DNA from: Tillus elongatus
Lineage: Eukaryota; Arthropoda; Insecta; Coleoptera; Cleridae
Assembly (NCBI GenBank): GCA_964006375.1
Contig: OZ023263.1
Coordinates: forward strand, 130,609,954-130,673,953
Length of the DNA stretch: 64,000 nt
Direction of reading: 5' to 3'
A model generated the notes under the pieces. The model had not been told where the DNA came from and searched no databases. It saw nothing but the letters and a program-made list of their open reading frames with translations. Below are positions 35,043-46,784 of the stretch, in pieces (positions within the stretch are counted from its first letter, which is position 1; each line of letters opens with the position of its first letter). The position numbers and the translations under genes are program-made.

Positions 35043-35215
35043 TTTTTGTATCAGAATTCTTGCTTTTTAATCTCAGAAATGTAACATAAAAAGTCAGAAT
35101 TCTGAGATAAAAAGCAAGAATTCTGATACAAAATATATTATATATTTTTTATCACAGAATTCTGACTTTTTATGTCACATTTCTAACTTCTTTATCTCAG
35201 AATTATTGGAAAATA
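35043..35215. repeat. Nested inverted repeats with GAATTC/TCAGAATTCTGA motifs
   Basis: 35048-35128 forms a hairpin: GTATCAGAATTCTTGCTTTT near the start and its reverse complement near the end. Then 35148-35215 is an inverted copy of the central part (CAGAATTCTGACTTTTTATG). The whole block is two overlapping palindromes. No coding. Confidence 0.75.
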
Positions 35216-35639
35216 ATTTTTTAACGTGACCCCTTGACGCCGTCGTATCCAACCATCTTGACATTTATTTTTGTTTTTATGTCTAATTGAATTTTTTCTT
35301 ATTATATTTGAGAAGTGTGTTGATTTCTGCTTCTCGACTGTTTCCTAAGTTGAGAACAAAAATATTTTTATCGCAAAACTTTAGTTTATAATCTGCAGGT
35401 TCTTGAAAAACTATGTGCATAGAAAATACTTATTACAAGCTATTTTTCATTTCATTCTGAAAATACACAGTTTCATTATAATTTTATTAGGTATTATAAT
35501 AGTTATAATATTCAAGACATATGTTTGAAGTTTAAAACTATTTGTTTTATATTTACAATAATTACAAAAGTGTAGGAATGCGAAGGAAACAAAGAATACT
35601 AAAGCATAACATATTTGGCAACGTAGCTAAAACTCATGT

Positions 35640-35770
35640 TTTTGCTTGTGTCCAGCTATTAACGCTAGTACTTATAAAGAAGTAGTGTTCATAGCTGGAC
35701 GTCCAGCTATGATGCGGTTTGTCCAGCAACTTACGCATAGTCATATGATTTGGTCCAGCAAATTGCGCAT

Positions 35771-35772
<2 letters not shown>
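35640..35772. repeat. GTCCAGC-motif repeat
   Basis: The motif GTCCAGC (or its complement GCTGGAC) occurs six times in 130 bp: near 35651, 35694, 35701, 35730, 35754 and within the inverted neighbour. Parts match 25565-25665 in inverted orientation, including GCGCAA(A/T)TTGCTGGAC. A (TA)n tract abuts it here, as it does near 25.5 kb. Confidence 0.65.

Positions 35773-35847
<75 letters not shown>
35773..35847. repeat. (TA)n microsatellite
   Basis: TA tract between the GTCCAGC repeat and a tRNA-like segment. Confidence 0.97.
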
Positions 35848-35852
<5 letters not shown>

Positions 35853-35857
35853 ACTTT

Positions 35858-35932
35858 CATTCAGGTCCCTTGGTCTCACCGTATGCACGCCCGCCTGCTA
35901 TTATGAGTCCTTAAGTTCAATTCCTCGCTACC
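35858..35932 (+). other. tRNA-like segment (SINE head or tRNA relic)
   Basis: GGTCCCTTGGTCTCACCGTA, then GCACGCCCGCCTGCTAT and AAGTTCAATTCCTCGCTACC resemble the A-box, anticodon arm and B-box/T-arm of a tRNA in order and spacing. The arms pair poorly. It is more likely a SINE head or pseudogene than a working tRNA. Confidence 0.4.
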
Positions 35933-36165
35933 ACCTCGGTATATTTTCTATAAACAAATTAGTTGTCTCGATCTCTGCCCAATTCAAGTATCAACTAGCT
36001 AGCCTTCTCTATGTGTATGTGGATGAGTGTGTGCAGAGTACAGAATAACAATAATAATAATAGCTCCAGCAAATGTATGTACTCTGTACAGGCGCAGACC
36101 TTTTCGATAAAATTCAAATTTCCCGTCAAAACTGCGTAACATAGCAACCCTAAAACACACCATCA

Positions 36166-36168
<3 letters not shown>

Positions 36169-36263
<95 letters not shown>
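36169..36263. repeat. (TA)n microsatellite, left of the mariner element
   Basis: TA tract broken by the 36264-38409 transposon; it continues on the other side as 38410-38558. The last TA is the target duplication. Confidence 0.96.
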
Positions 36264-36528
36264 CCGGGTGTCAACGAATTTATTAGACAAGCCATAATTT
36301 CTATAGTATTAGGTGTATCAAAATGAGATTCGGTACAGGCAAATGGTACGTGAAGAGGATAGTTTTAGCATATTTTTCACTTTCCGCTCACTTCCGGTTT
36401 TACCGGAAATGGTCCAGGTTTTGAATTTTTAAATAGAACACCCTGTATATTTTCACATTTTCGGATTTCTGAGACAATTATTAATCAGAATGTGACATTT
36501 TCAAAAGTTTTTACGCCTACTTGATTTT
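36264..36528 (+). repeat. Left terminal inverted repeat of the mariner element
   Basis: About 265 bp, reverse complement of 38145-38409. It contains an internal ACTTCCGGTTTTACCGGAA near-palindrome and an ACACCCTGTATATTTTC box. Confidence 0.93.
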
Positions 36529-36697
36529 TTTATAGCCACTTAATATTGCATATATCTATATTTTGCCGTTGTTTTCATCGAGACTTCCTTGGTAACCAAA
36601 ACACTGATTTTCACAATGACAGTGACATACGCTTTTTGAACAGACATAGAAGTTACTTAAGTTTAGTTAAATTTCAGTTTAATTTCTTGTCACAATT

Positions 36698-37750
36698 ATG
36701 TATACTCAAAGTGAGAAAGTGGACATGTTATTAATATTTGGAGAGTGTCATAGAAATTCAAGGAATGCTGCCGAGTTGTATGCTCACAGATATCCCAATC
36801 GGCAACATCCATCCCATCAATATTTTCCGTATGTTGAGAATCGTTTCAGACAAGGAGGAAATCGAGATGCGGAACAGAGGTTTATCATAAATGAAGACAC
36901 TGAGATTGACGTTCTTGCCATGGTTGAGGTTGATAAAACGGTTTCTTTAAGAGAAATTAGTCGAGAACTGCAGATAAGTCATGAATCGGCAAGAAAAATA
37001 CTGAAAAACCACGGGTATCGAGCATTTAAGTATCAGATACATCAACATTTGTATGGTGACGATGGCGATAGACGGGTATTGTTTTGTGATTGGCTGCTTC
37101 AAAATCAAAGAGTTAACCCAAATTTTATCAACTTCATTCTATTTTCCGACGAATCCCGATTTACAAATAATGGTATGTTCAATAAGCAAAATACTCGGTA
37201 CTGGGCCCAACAAAATCAACACCAAATGAGAGAGGGCAATTTTCAAGAAAGGTTTGGCGTCAATGTCTGGGCTGGTATCATTCGAAACAGAATAATTGGG
37301 CCAATATTGTTTCAAGGTCAGTTAACAGGGGTTAGGTACTTAGGTTTTCTTCAAAATGAAATCGAAGATCATCTTGATAATCTACCTTTAGCAGTTTTAC
37401 GGCGAATTTACTTCCAACAAGATGGAGCACCGCCTCACAATGCCAGAGAAGTTCTTAATTACTTAACAGAACATTTTAATAATCAAGTCATTGCAACCAA
37501 TGGTCCCGTACGGTGGCCTGCACGCTCACCGGATCTCACTGTGCTCGATTTCTTTATTTGGGGGTATGTTAAAGAAAGGGTATACTATGCAACTGCTCCA
37601 GCCACTCTTGAAATCTTAGAAGAAAGAATTCTACACGCATTTAGAAGTATAACGCCTCAAATGTTAGAAAACGTGTGTAGAGAAACAATTGAACGGGCTG
37701 AAATGTGTCGTGAACAAGAAGGAATGCAGTTTGAACAATTACTGCAGTGA
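36698..37750 (+). CDS. Mariner-family DD41D transposase, intact
   Basis: 350 codons from an ATG to a TGA without interruption. An N-terminal helix-turn-helix region (about residues 5-55, LLIFGECHRNSRNAAELYAH) and a second one (about 80-110, REISRELQISHESARKIL) would bind the inverted repeats. The catalytic domain has Asp151 in LFSDESRF, Asp242 in FQQDGAPPHNA and Asp284 in ARSPDLTVLDFFIWG. I count 41 residues between the last two, the DD41D pattern described for rosa-type elements. The enzyme cuts and pastes the element at TA sites in the nucleus. No introns are evident. A better-fitting family name would need a tree. All expected catalytic residues are present. Confidence 0.95.
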   Translation: MYTQSEKVDMLLIFGECHRNSRNAAELYAHRYPNRQHPSHQYFPYVENRFRQGGNRDAEQRFIINEDTEIDVLAMVEVDKTVSLREISRELQISHESARKILKNHGYRAFKYQIHQHLYGDDGDRRVLFCDWLLQNQRVNPNFINFILFSDESRFTNNGMFNKQNTRYWAQQNQHQMREGNFQERFGVNVWAGIIRNRIIGPILFQGQLTGVRYLGFLQNEIEDHLDNLPLAVLRRIYFQQDGAPPHNAREVLNYLTEHFNNQVIATNGPVRWPARSPDLTVLDFFIWGYVKERVYYATAPATLEILEERILHAFRSITPQMLENVCRETIERAEMCREQEGMQFEQLLQ

Positions 37751-38144
37751 AAATTTTAATAAAATCGGATATTGTAATTTCAAATAATTTAAGTTCGTCG
37801 TTGAAGTTATTAGTTAATGTTGCTATTTTTTGTTAACTTTGTTAGTTCTCTTGATTTTTCTTTTCTTAACTTGTTAGTTTGTTAAATTTGTTTATCCAAT
37901 CGCAAATAAATTATCATCGTTATATTCGTCAAAAATCCTTTTTTCGGAAAATGCTTGTCAAAAAAGTGTCGCCATTTGATAAATAATAATAAAAACGAAA
38001 ATGTAATTTTGCCAACTTGTCTTATTCATATCTATCATACTAGTCACTAAAACTTTGCGATTGTAGTTTTCTGAGATCACCTAAGGTACTTAGATTAGTT
38101 TTGGTCCGATCATGTCCACCTAGATGCAATATTAAAAGTGTCTC

Positions 38145-38617
<473 letters not shown>

Positions 38618-38635
38618 CTGGTTACCACCAATGAT

Positions 38636-38880
38636 AGACAGGACAGACAGCTGTCTAATACAGCTGTCATGCACAGCCGTCTAATACAGCTGTCTAATAC
38701 GCTGTCATACCCATTTGGCATACACAGCTGTCTATACAGCTGTCTAATACAGCTGTCATGCACATCTGTCTAATACAGCTGTATTAGACAGCTGTCGTGC
38801 ACATCTGTCATACACAGCTGTCTATACAGCTGTCTAATACAGCAGTCTAATACACCTGTCTAACATGACAGACAGACATC
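38636..38880 (+). repeat. CAGCTGTCTAATA degenerate tandem array (Polinton copy 3)
   Basis: About fifteen units of ACAGCTGTCTAATA and variants (ATCTGTC, CACGTG-less). CAGCTG is itself palindromic and one place (around 38773-38797) is an extended palindrome, TACAGCTGTATTAGACAGCT. It sits between the ATPase stop and the next gene; a shorter copy in the same relative place is at 19598-19684. Confidence 0.9.
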
Positions 38881-38997
38881 GTGATAAATAAGAAGACATG
38901 CACCATGGCGGAGTCAGTATACCTTAAACCACCAAACAGCTTGTATCGCTCTTACAAGTGATTAGATCAGCAGGTAGCACCAGCTAACTTTAGCACG

Positions 38998-40069
38998 ATG
39001 GAGGTGATGGGTAAGCAAGAGCGGAAAGTTAAGAAAATGATTTTACAACTTGCTGAAAATATTCGAAAAAAACATTAGGTGCTTAAGCTTAACAGAGCTG
39101 AGAATGATGATGCTCTGCAACCAATTGTTGAACCGCTAAGTAAAATATCTAAAAACACATCAGCACTGCAGCAGCAGCAGCCACCAGTGGCTAAACAAAT
39201 CAAAGAAGAAGTTGATATACCAGAAACGAAACCAAAAGTTGAGTTCCTTGAAGACCATGAAGTTTTTGAAGCCGAACCAGGAGTGGAGACAAGCTCCGAT
39301 GATAATACCCCAACATTTGAAGAGTTTGAGGCAGATCTACAAACTGTCACAACCAACCCAGCATATCACGAATTTTTGGAGCAATATCCTAAACGAGTTC
39401 GATATTATATAGACAAGTATTTTACTGAACCACCGAGAATTGCTACCATTGTACGTATGGTGCTCACTACGCTAAAGATACTGGTATCTGGAGTCTTGGC
39501 AACAAACGCTTAGGCTTTACTGATGATGACATTCGACTGGGTCAAAGGAGATATCCACAAACACAAGGTCTGCTAGAATTGATATTTATGAAAACACCTA
39601 GAGGGTATACTTATGACGATCTTCAACACTATAGAGATATTCTAGAAGCAACTAGTGTTCATAAAATCAACTACGATCCCAATGCACGAACCAAGGGTTG
39701 TTCCTCGGAAATGTATCTGATTAATAAAACCAGTTATAAACCCACGAGGGCGAAGATCCTCAACTCCTCAAGGTTTTGGTTACGCCTATGACGACGACGA
39801 CGACGACCACACAACACATCTTAACAAAAAACAAAAGACTGAATCTAAAGCTCAGAGTGATAAGAGCAGTGATAGCAGCAGCAGCAGCAGCATGAGCACT
39901 AACAACTATATGATACAAAATAACAAAGCAATAGCATATGTCTATTGGGATGTGCAAAGCCATAGGTTGTATAACGTCGCCGACTCTATCGACCCCACAG
40001 ATGGAACAACTAAAACATTTGTTGATGCGTGGGTGGACGACTATCATAACCATAAACAGAGTATCTAAA
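38998..40069 (+). pseudogene. Conserved Polinton protein (DUF8207-like), broken
   Basis: Starts MEVMGKQERKVKKMILQLAE and meets a stop at 39076-39078. The same frame then continues for 144 codons (KLNRAENDDALQPIVEPLSK, a Gln run, an acidic region). A frameshift near 39450 leads to IWSLGNKRLGFTDDDIRLG and then LLELIFMKTPRGYTYDDLQH in the frame to 39791. A third frame reads a Ser-rich region and IAYVYWD to 40069. I recall this layout from a Polinton-specific protein family (DUF8207); its function is not established and it is presumed structural. GAC and AGC trinucleotide runs near 39790 and 39875 have expanded inside it. Confidence 0.7.
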
Positions 40070-40082
40070 GAATAAAGATGAA

Positions 40083-40361
40083 GTGACACAAAGGCTAATA
40101 GCCATACTGCTAAAGGCTGTGCACAAGCCAGAGTTGGAAGATTTGAAAAACGAAATTGAACAGAAATTGAAAAATTTAACCAAGACCATAACAGCTCAAG
40201 TTTTAAAAGATATCGATCTGTCAAAGAGCCACAAGCTAAAGAAGAAGTTGGGTGAAATAGACAAAGATCTGAAAAATTTGGATACTTTTAAATCCAACAT
40301 CACCATGAAGCGTCGCCGACAACAGCACCAAGGTAACGATCTGAGGCTGAGAATTCTATAA
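40083..40361 (+). pseudogene. Coiled-coil frame downstream of the conserved Polinton gene
   Basis: An open frame of 92 codons rich in Lys, Glu and Leu with heptad spacing (LEDLKNEIEQKLKNLTK, KLKKKLGEIDKDLKNLDTF). It lies 14 bp after the previous gene on the same strand and is followed by AATAAA at about 40476. It may be a separate small protein or the displaced end of the upstream gene. No family recognised. Confidence 0.45.
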
Positions 40362-40602
40362 ATGAACTCCAACAATTGGCAAGAATCGTGGAACGTAAGC
40401 GTACCATACTTAAAGGCTGGAATGGCTTGTGGCAGAGTGATTTGACTTAGTTTGTACACTTGTACTTTGTATCAAATAAAAGTCTTTGTTAAAATTAATG
40501 TGTTTTTATTTTGTAATACAACTAAAAATTATGCCGTAAATCAAGAATATCCTGAACAAACTTCTCTTGTGGTACATCTGCATCTGCATCTGTAGGTTGT
40601 TT

Positions 40603-41389
40603 CTACGCGCCGTAAGGTATTTCGGTCTTTATTCTGTGAAAGAGATTTACTGAATTTGGATCATACAACATGTTTAGGATCACTTGGGCGTTGGGATGTT
40701 TATTTTTAAAGTTCCTGACCGCTCGTCGAAAAGTTTTCTTTTGCGTTCTTACAGCATGATATGGGTAGACGGCCTCTTTCTCGTTTTTTACAAGTAAACC
40801 AAACACACTTATTTTTCCTGGGTTACTTGGCTTTGGGGATATATCTTCAAGCGGCTGTGGCATTTGTTTCTCGCATACGTTGCACTTCAACATCTATCTC
40901 CATTAATTTCACTTCAATCTCCTCAAGGTTGCTCCTGTATTTCTGATTACATTCGCTGAGGAAAAAATCAAAAATAATTTGGTTGCATTTGTCATAGAAC
41001 TGATTGGATATCCAACAAGCGAAATTTAAATCAAATACTTACACACATATGTACCACATATCAAGTCGTTTACAGTCTGAGCTTCACCCATGTTTACCAA
41101 TTATGGAGCAGTTGTAGGTACTAAGTCACATCCTTCTGCTGGAACATTTGGACCAACGGTATTCCGTTGCTGCAAATGTTCCGCCAGCTTGTTGTTGTAA
41201 TAGGCAATTAACTCTTTGGCTTTCTTATTTTCGAGCCAATGATACAAACTTTTCTCCCCACTTTTACACAATTCTGTTGCATTGAAATATCCAGTATTCT
41301 TATCGATAATTACTTTAAATTTTCCAAATAGACCATACCAGAAGTTTTCTTTAATTTACTGATAACGCACATCACTTAATGTAACCATT
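40603..41389 (-). pseudogene. KilA-N domain protein with DUF3627-like C-terminus (Polinton accessory gene)
   Basis: The ATG at 41389 is followed by a stop ten codons later (41357-41359), then an open run to 41101. That run reads FWYGLFGKFKVIIDKNTGYF and NATELCKSGEKSLYHWLENK, a KilA-N DNA-binding domain. Further frames give VNDLICGTYVCKYL (about 41075-41040) and NFACWISNQFYDKCNQIIFD (about 41015-40955), the usual second half of the domain. A coiled coil follows, and after a frameshift near 40850 comes VFGLLVKNEKEAVYPYHAVR to YDPNSVNLFHRIK. That tail resembles the DUF3627 tail paired with KilA-N/MSV199 in large insect DNA viruses. Its role is presumed DNA binding or regulation. At least one stop and three frame changes are present. 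Confidence 0.75.
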
Positions 41390-42420
41390 TTGAAAGAGAT
41401 GAAGCAAACTGAAGCACGTCTTTTCTCTGTGACAACTCAATTGTGAATGAGCTTAAGAGTGTGTGTGCACCCCAATTTATACATGTTGACACCGCCTCCG
41501 TTTTAAAACTGTGTTTGTTTTAAACATAACCACAAATTTTCACATGGTAGGCTCATAACAAACAAGGATGTGTACAAACATTCGACATATACAACACGTT
41601 GTGAGACTGTTGCCTGGAAACCAATAACCTAAGAACACAGTCGGCTAGCGGGAATCGGAGTCCTATACGTCACACAGAGACAACACATACTTGATGTCAA
41701 CAAAAACCTAACCTATGACATACAATACTTAACATTCAGCATGGATAAGCATGGATAATCGGGAGTCCTAACCCCATATTCGGCTAGCGTGCAGCAGCAG
41801 CCGGCATAACCTAACAAACACATCTGTGTGTGTGTGAGTGTGTCTTAACCTAACATTCTCGGATTGCGAAAAACAGAATGCTTATATGTCAGACTTAACC
41901 TCAAATTAACACGTGGGTGAGCAACAAACATTCGAATAGCAACGTACTAACCTAACAAACACACATGTGTAGACCTATTATACCATTCGGCTATCGGGTA
42001 GCCGGCATAACCTAACAAACAACACATGCGTGGCTTAACCTTACATTCTCAACAAGCGGACAGCTGGTACCTGTTCAACATGTGTGTATAACCACATGGC
42101 GACAAGCGGGACAGGTTACCCGCAACCAAATTGCCGGACACCCGCAAACAGATTGCCGGAGACCCGTGCCTAGATGGCCGGCGAGCGGGCGCGGATATCT
42201 GGTACCCGCGACCAGATGGCCGGTTGCTGCAACGGACATCTTGGAACGTGTGACGTCAGCTGGCAGATGACAGCTGACAGGTTACCCGCCATCTGTTAAC
42301 TCATGCTCACATGGCGGCAAGCGGGAACTTGGAACGTAACAGTTGACTCCCGCCGTCGTGACGTCATATGTCAACGCCTGCGCAGAAAAAGTGGAGGGGG
42401 TGGGCCAGGGTGGCGGACTA
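41390..42420. repeat. GC-rich Polinton terminal-like region with repeats
   Basis: No gene. About 41640-42060 has spaced copies of GGCATAACCTAACAAACA(C) with CGGCTAGCGGG-type text between them. 42118-42225 holds 22-bp units ACCCGCAACCAAATTGCCGG with copies at 42118, 42140, 42162 and 42204. TGACGTCA sites occur near 42250 and 42359. The high GC stands out from the rest of the window. Position beyond the last gene fits the repeat-bearing end of a Polinton. Confidence 0.6.
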
Positions 42421-42429
42421 TCTACTCAT

Positions 42430-43379
42430 AATGGTTTGATTTTTTGGTTTCCTTTCCACTTGTGCTTTGTTTTCCATCTTTCTTTTGAGTGGCTTTATAA
42501 AGTCTTGTCTTCCCTTTGACTCTAACTTGTACTTCCCGTTTTTTGTTTGTTTTTCTTTAGTTACCTCCTTTGTATCGACTTCCTTCTTCATGCTTAATAT
42601 GTCTGCGAATGTTCCTTCTGCAGGTTTTATTATTATTGTGTTAGCTTTTTTTCATTCCCGGCACTCAGTTTTCTTCATTCGTACTTTTTCTGCAATTTCT
42701 TGTATTATTTCTTCATTTATGTTTCTATCCATTAGGCAGATAGGCACAGCTTTTTTGTTTTCTTTTGTATTGTTAATAATTTTCGTCAAGTTAATTTTGA
42801 GGCTAAGTTTGTATTTTGGCGTTACTCCTCTCTTTTCTGTCATTATGACATATATAAAACTGCCGGTGTTGTCTAGGGTGCCTCCATCACCTAAGATAGT
42901 GCAGGCAGTTTTACCACAGATCATCCTACCATGTCCTAGTTGACCCATTTCTATTATCTGTACTAATTTTCTTTCCACAGGATTTTTTCTAAGTCTATCA
43001 CTCATATCGTTTCCTTTCTCTAGTATAATAATCTGTTCTGCTGTTGGTATGCTTCTTGATGTAGTTTGACACATTCTGAAGATTTCTTCGGGCCATCTAT
43101 TTTCAATATGTTCATTTAGTGCCTGCTCGTCGCGGCCCAGGGTTAGCTCGTGTTCTATATCTCTGATCAGTCTGTCTTTTTCTTCCTGTTGTCTGCTTAT
43201 TGTTTGAGTACCTGCTTCAGTCGTTTCTTTATTTTTGTCTTTTCCGTATTGATTTTTCTTTACTTTTATGGGCATTGCAAACATTTCGCCTACAAATTTA
43301 ATTGAATCTTCCATTTTCTTACCGATCTTTTCAAGTATGACAACTGAGTTCTTTATTTCTTTCTTTGTATTTGGGACCT
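42430..43379 (-). pseudogene. R1-like LINE ORF1 fragment, copy D
   Basis: The minus-strand frame 43389-42652 has KIGKKMEDSIKFVGEMFAM and TEAGTQTISRQQEEKDRLI, then NENIQEIAEKV-type text. Downstream to 42440 reads KPAEGTFADILSMKKEV, the equivalent of the RNA-binding region of copy B. Nearly the same sequence appears at 16985-17500. The 5' part is cut at 43380 where the inverted-arm element begins, and the zinc knuckles are absent. ORF1 would bind LINE RNA. Confidence 0.8.
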
Positions 43380-43380
43380 T

Positions 43381-43890
43381 AGCTTTCAAACCACGTATGT
43401 CTCATCGAAATCCGTCAACGCGTTTCCAAATTAGATACAATTTTCACTATTTATTTGTTTGTATAAAATGCTAAAAGGTCTTAGTCAAAACATTGAAGAA
43501 AATGTCTTAAAATATTTAAATTAAATTACTTATTCCCCATAATGGGAAACCATAATTTCTTTTTAACCAAATTGTGGACAACCAACCTTTTGCAACAAAA
43601 GTTGTAAAAACACGGCATTAATTTACACCCAATATAATATGAAATTTTTAACTTTTACAAAAAATTGTGTTCTGCATAATCTAGACCAAGTGTAGTGCGC
43701 AATGTAAACCACGTAAAAAAATCAACTTAAAAAAAAGGAACAGCTGCTTGAAAATGGTGCAAATATTACCTTTACTGATCTTTTTGTTGACAACTTTACT
43801 CGATAATTCTCTGTTCTTGTGAATAAAGCGAATAATTATTCATTTTTTTAAGTCGTGAAACTTTTTACGGAAAAATATATGACAATCTTA
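43381..43890 (+). repeat. Left inverted arm of the 3.9-kb segment
   Basis: Shares with the right arm the blocks CCGTCAACGCGTTTCCAAAT, ATGCTAAAAGGTCTTA and AATTGTGTTCTGC(A/G)TAATC. It directly interrupts the R1-like ORF1 fragment on its left. Confidence 0.85.
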
Positions 43891-45291
43891 CGGCATAATA
43901 TATGTCTATAAAATGAAAAACGTAACCATAGACATCTTTGTCAGGTCATCTGCGTTATTTAAAGTATTGCTAAACCGCCTTTAAGACTGGAATCAAAATA
44001 ATGTGTTAATTGAAAGAGATATTTTCATTGTATATATTTATTTGGGTTCTCAACGGATTTATCGCGAACTAAGACTGAATAATATATTTCGTATTTAGCA
44101 ATAGATTGCGTCCACTGAATTTGATACTGTAGTCATCTGGTGTGCTGAACAACGGAAACAAGACTTATTACTGAACGACAAACATAAAAGAGAACTAAGT
44201 ATGTATAAATATTATGTGGTAAACAAAATCTATTATATATTACAGAAACAATAAGTTTTTGTAAAAAGGTCAAGTACCTTCAGCTGCCAAATGCTTCCAT
44301 AACTCAGTAGGAACGACAAGTATGCTATATTATGATATAATGTTCTATAACGGCTTCAACCCCTAGTGGTGATTGAATTTTTTGCAATTGTTTTTTTTTT
44401 TAGATAACTAATTCAATCAGTTGATCACATTGTTTGTTCCTGCCCTACTTTGTGAAATCGTTTACTATTTAATACAGCTGTCAGGTTTTTCTGTAACTTC
44501 ACAAGTGCTTGTTGATTTCCTCTGCAACCGATTCCGCTTTTCAGAGCATCATTGGGAAAAAGAAAATTTACTTTGTGAGGCCACAAAAAATTTGCATCTG
44601 TATTTAGGTCAGATTGTACAATGTTTAATTTGTTTTAGCGAATTTTTAGGTACAAAATGTTCTTTTAATAGCGAATTTTCTTGAAAGAAAAATGTTTTTT
44701 AAATATCCCAAAAGAAAAATTTGTCTCAAATTTGTGTGAAAGAATAAAAAATAGGTTAAATAAAACATTTTGCTTATCGAAATTCGCGAAAAATGTTTTA
44801 ATGATTTTCGTGCAAAAAACTTGGTTCAGGAAATTTTCGTGAAAAATATTTTATCGCTTTTGTACGTAATTTTTTTACTACGTACAATACGTAACATGTA
44901 TAAAACAATGTAAAAGTTTATCAAATAAAGTAGTGATAATAATAATTACATTATAGTTTACATTTTAAATAGATAAGAAATTTCTTCATAGATAAATGAG
45001 ACAATATTTTTTCATGAGTTTGTAATAAAGAATGAGTTTACCAAACGCCAACAGTTGAATAGTTGTCTCAAAGTATACGTTCATACCTCCCTGTGCGCCT
45101 GGTGAACCGTAATAACTGTTTCTTGATTCTCACGTAGAGTGAATTTAGTGGTCTATGGTGTAATCATGCTCTGACACGGTACAGTGCCTCTAGTTACTTT
45201 TCACTTTTTTACCTGACAATGAAAAAGTCTGGAAGCAGCAGGTGCGTTATGGTAGAGAATTTTCATAAAAATACTCCATGCATTTTTTTAC

Positions 45292-45431
<140 letters not shown>

Positions 45432-45589
45432 CCAAGAAAAGTTTGTGTGTGGTTGGAATATTTATTAAATTTTGTTTACCACATAATATTTTGGTCTGAC
45501 CTCCAGCGGCAACCAAATGTTTTTTTATTAAATGCCTATAACTTACTTGCTCAAAATTCAGATTTAAATTTTAGCACATAATATAATAT

Positions 45590-45935
45590 TTATAACATAA
45601 ACCTGTGTACCAAATTGAATTGCCATAGCTTTGTTCTGTTCAGAGATACAAAAAAGAAAACCCTACATTTTACGGGAAGAACTATCCCGATTCTCATAGC
45701 TAATTACGAACTTATCCAAGCCAGTTACGAAGGGTAGGTACCTCGCTTATTTCATTAAAATCTGCCCATTATGTTTTGAGTTATCGGTATATAAAAATTG
45801 AAAGTGACCCTGGATGGGGGAGTGGGCCCAGTTCGCACTCATTTAAAAACATTTGTCAAAATTTAAGGCGAGATCTCATTAGTCACTCTTTTCTATGAAA
45901 AATCAGCTAGAAAAGGGGACACGCGTAGACAGGAT
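45590..45935 (+). repeat. Two-module (TA)n repeat family, copy without long TA tract
   Basis: Left module with AACTTATCCAAGCCA and TTTTGAGTTATCGG, then a very short TATA and the right module AATTGAAAGTGACCCTGGAT with AGTTCGCACTCATTT. Other copies at 55.6, 57.3 and 63.1 kb have long (TA)n tracts exactly here. Confidence 0.75.
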
Positions 45936-46265
45936 GCGTTCTGATATGAGCTCTTTTTCAATGTGCATGTGCAAAAGGTATTATAAATTCTGAATCTTGA
46001 ATGAATAATCACGAATTATAAGAAACTTGTTATTTTAGAGTTTTATTGAGTTTGTTTTCCCCTAGATGCATTTTCCATTACAATTAATTGAAATTCATCT
46101 CAGCTATCGAGCTAGGGGTCCTAGTTCGCCCTTATTTGAGGAAGTTTTTCAAAATTAAAATCAGCCTCCTCATTGGCGAATGTTTTTTACCAAAATATGC
46201 TAAAATGTAAATGTAAGAAGTAATAGCTTTCTTCGATTCAGCTTTTACACTGTTTTTTAAATTTG

Positions 46266-46391
<126 letters not shown>

Positions 46392-46784
46392 TTTTCTCGG
46401 CATATATTCTAGTTACTCAGGTTTTAAACATATTTCACTAGGTTAAACCTCCAGATACGATTATTTTAGTATAAAAAGAGAGTTTTTTTACAACTTTGAC
46501 AATTATAATCTTATAATTTGCTTTATAAAAAATAATATAATAATAATAGTAATAAGAACAATAATAATAATTAGATATTTTCTGTATACCTTTTAGGAAA
46601 AAATGTCTTGCATGCTGGTTTTACCATTTTTGGTTTTGTGTTTTGTAGAATAGCATAATCTGAAATATTTTCGTATTAATATAAAAAAAAACATAGGTTT
46701 GTGAAAATGTGTTAGATGTCAAGTAAGCTTAAGCAAAATTTAATTTAAAAACAATGCTATAGAGCATAGAGCTACGACATCAAA

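Noticed and set aside
38636..38880. CAGCTG array as a CRISPR array
   Set aside because: Units are adjacent and degenerate with no unique spacers, and the genome is eukaryotic.
39760..40224. 154-codon minus-strand frame rich in Val and Leu
   Set aside because: It is antisense to the GAC and AGC repeat runs and the Polinton gene on the plus strand.
41800..42060. Repeated AACCTAAC strings resembling insect telomere repeat (CCTAA)n
   Set aside because: They occur singly inside longer spaced repeats, not as a (CCTAA)n array, so they are not telomeric.
44421..44684. 87-codon frame inside the 3.9-kb inverted-arm segment as its transposase
   Set aside because: No catalytic or DNA-binding motif; length and composition fit a chance frame in AT-rich DNA.
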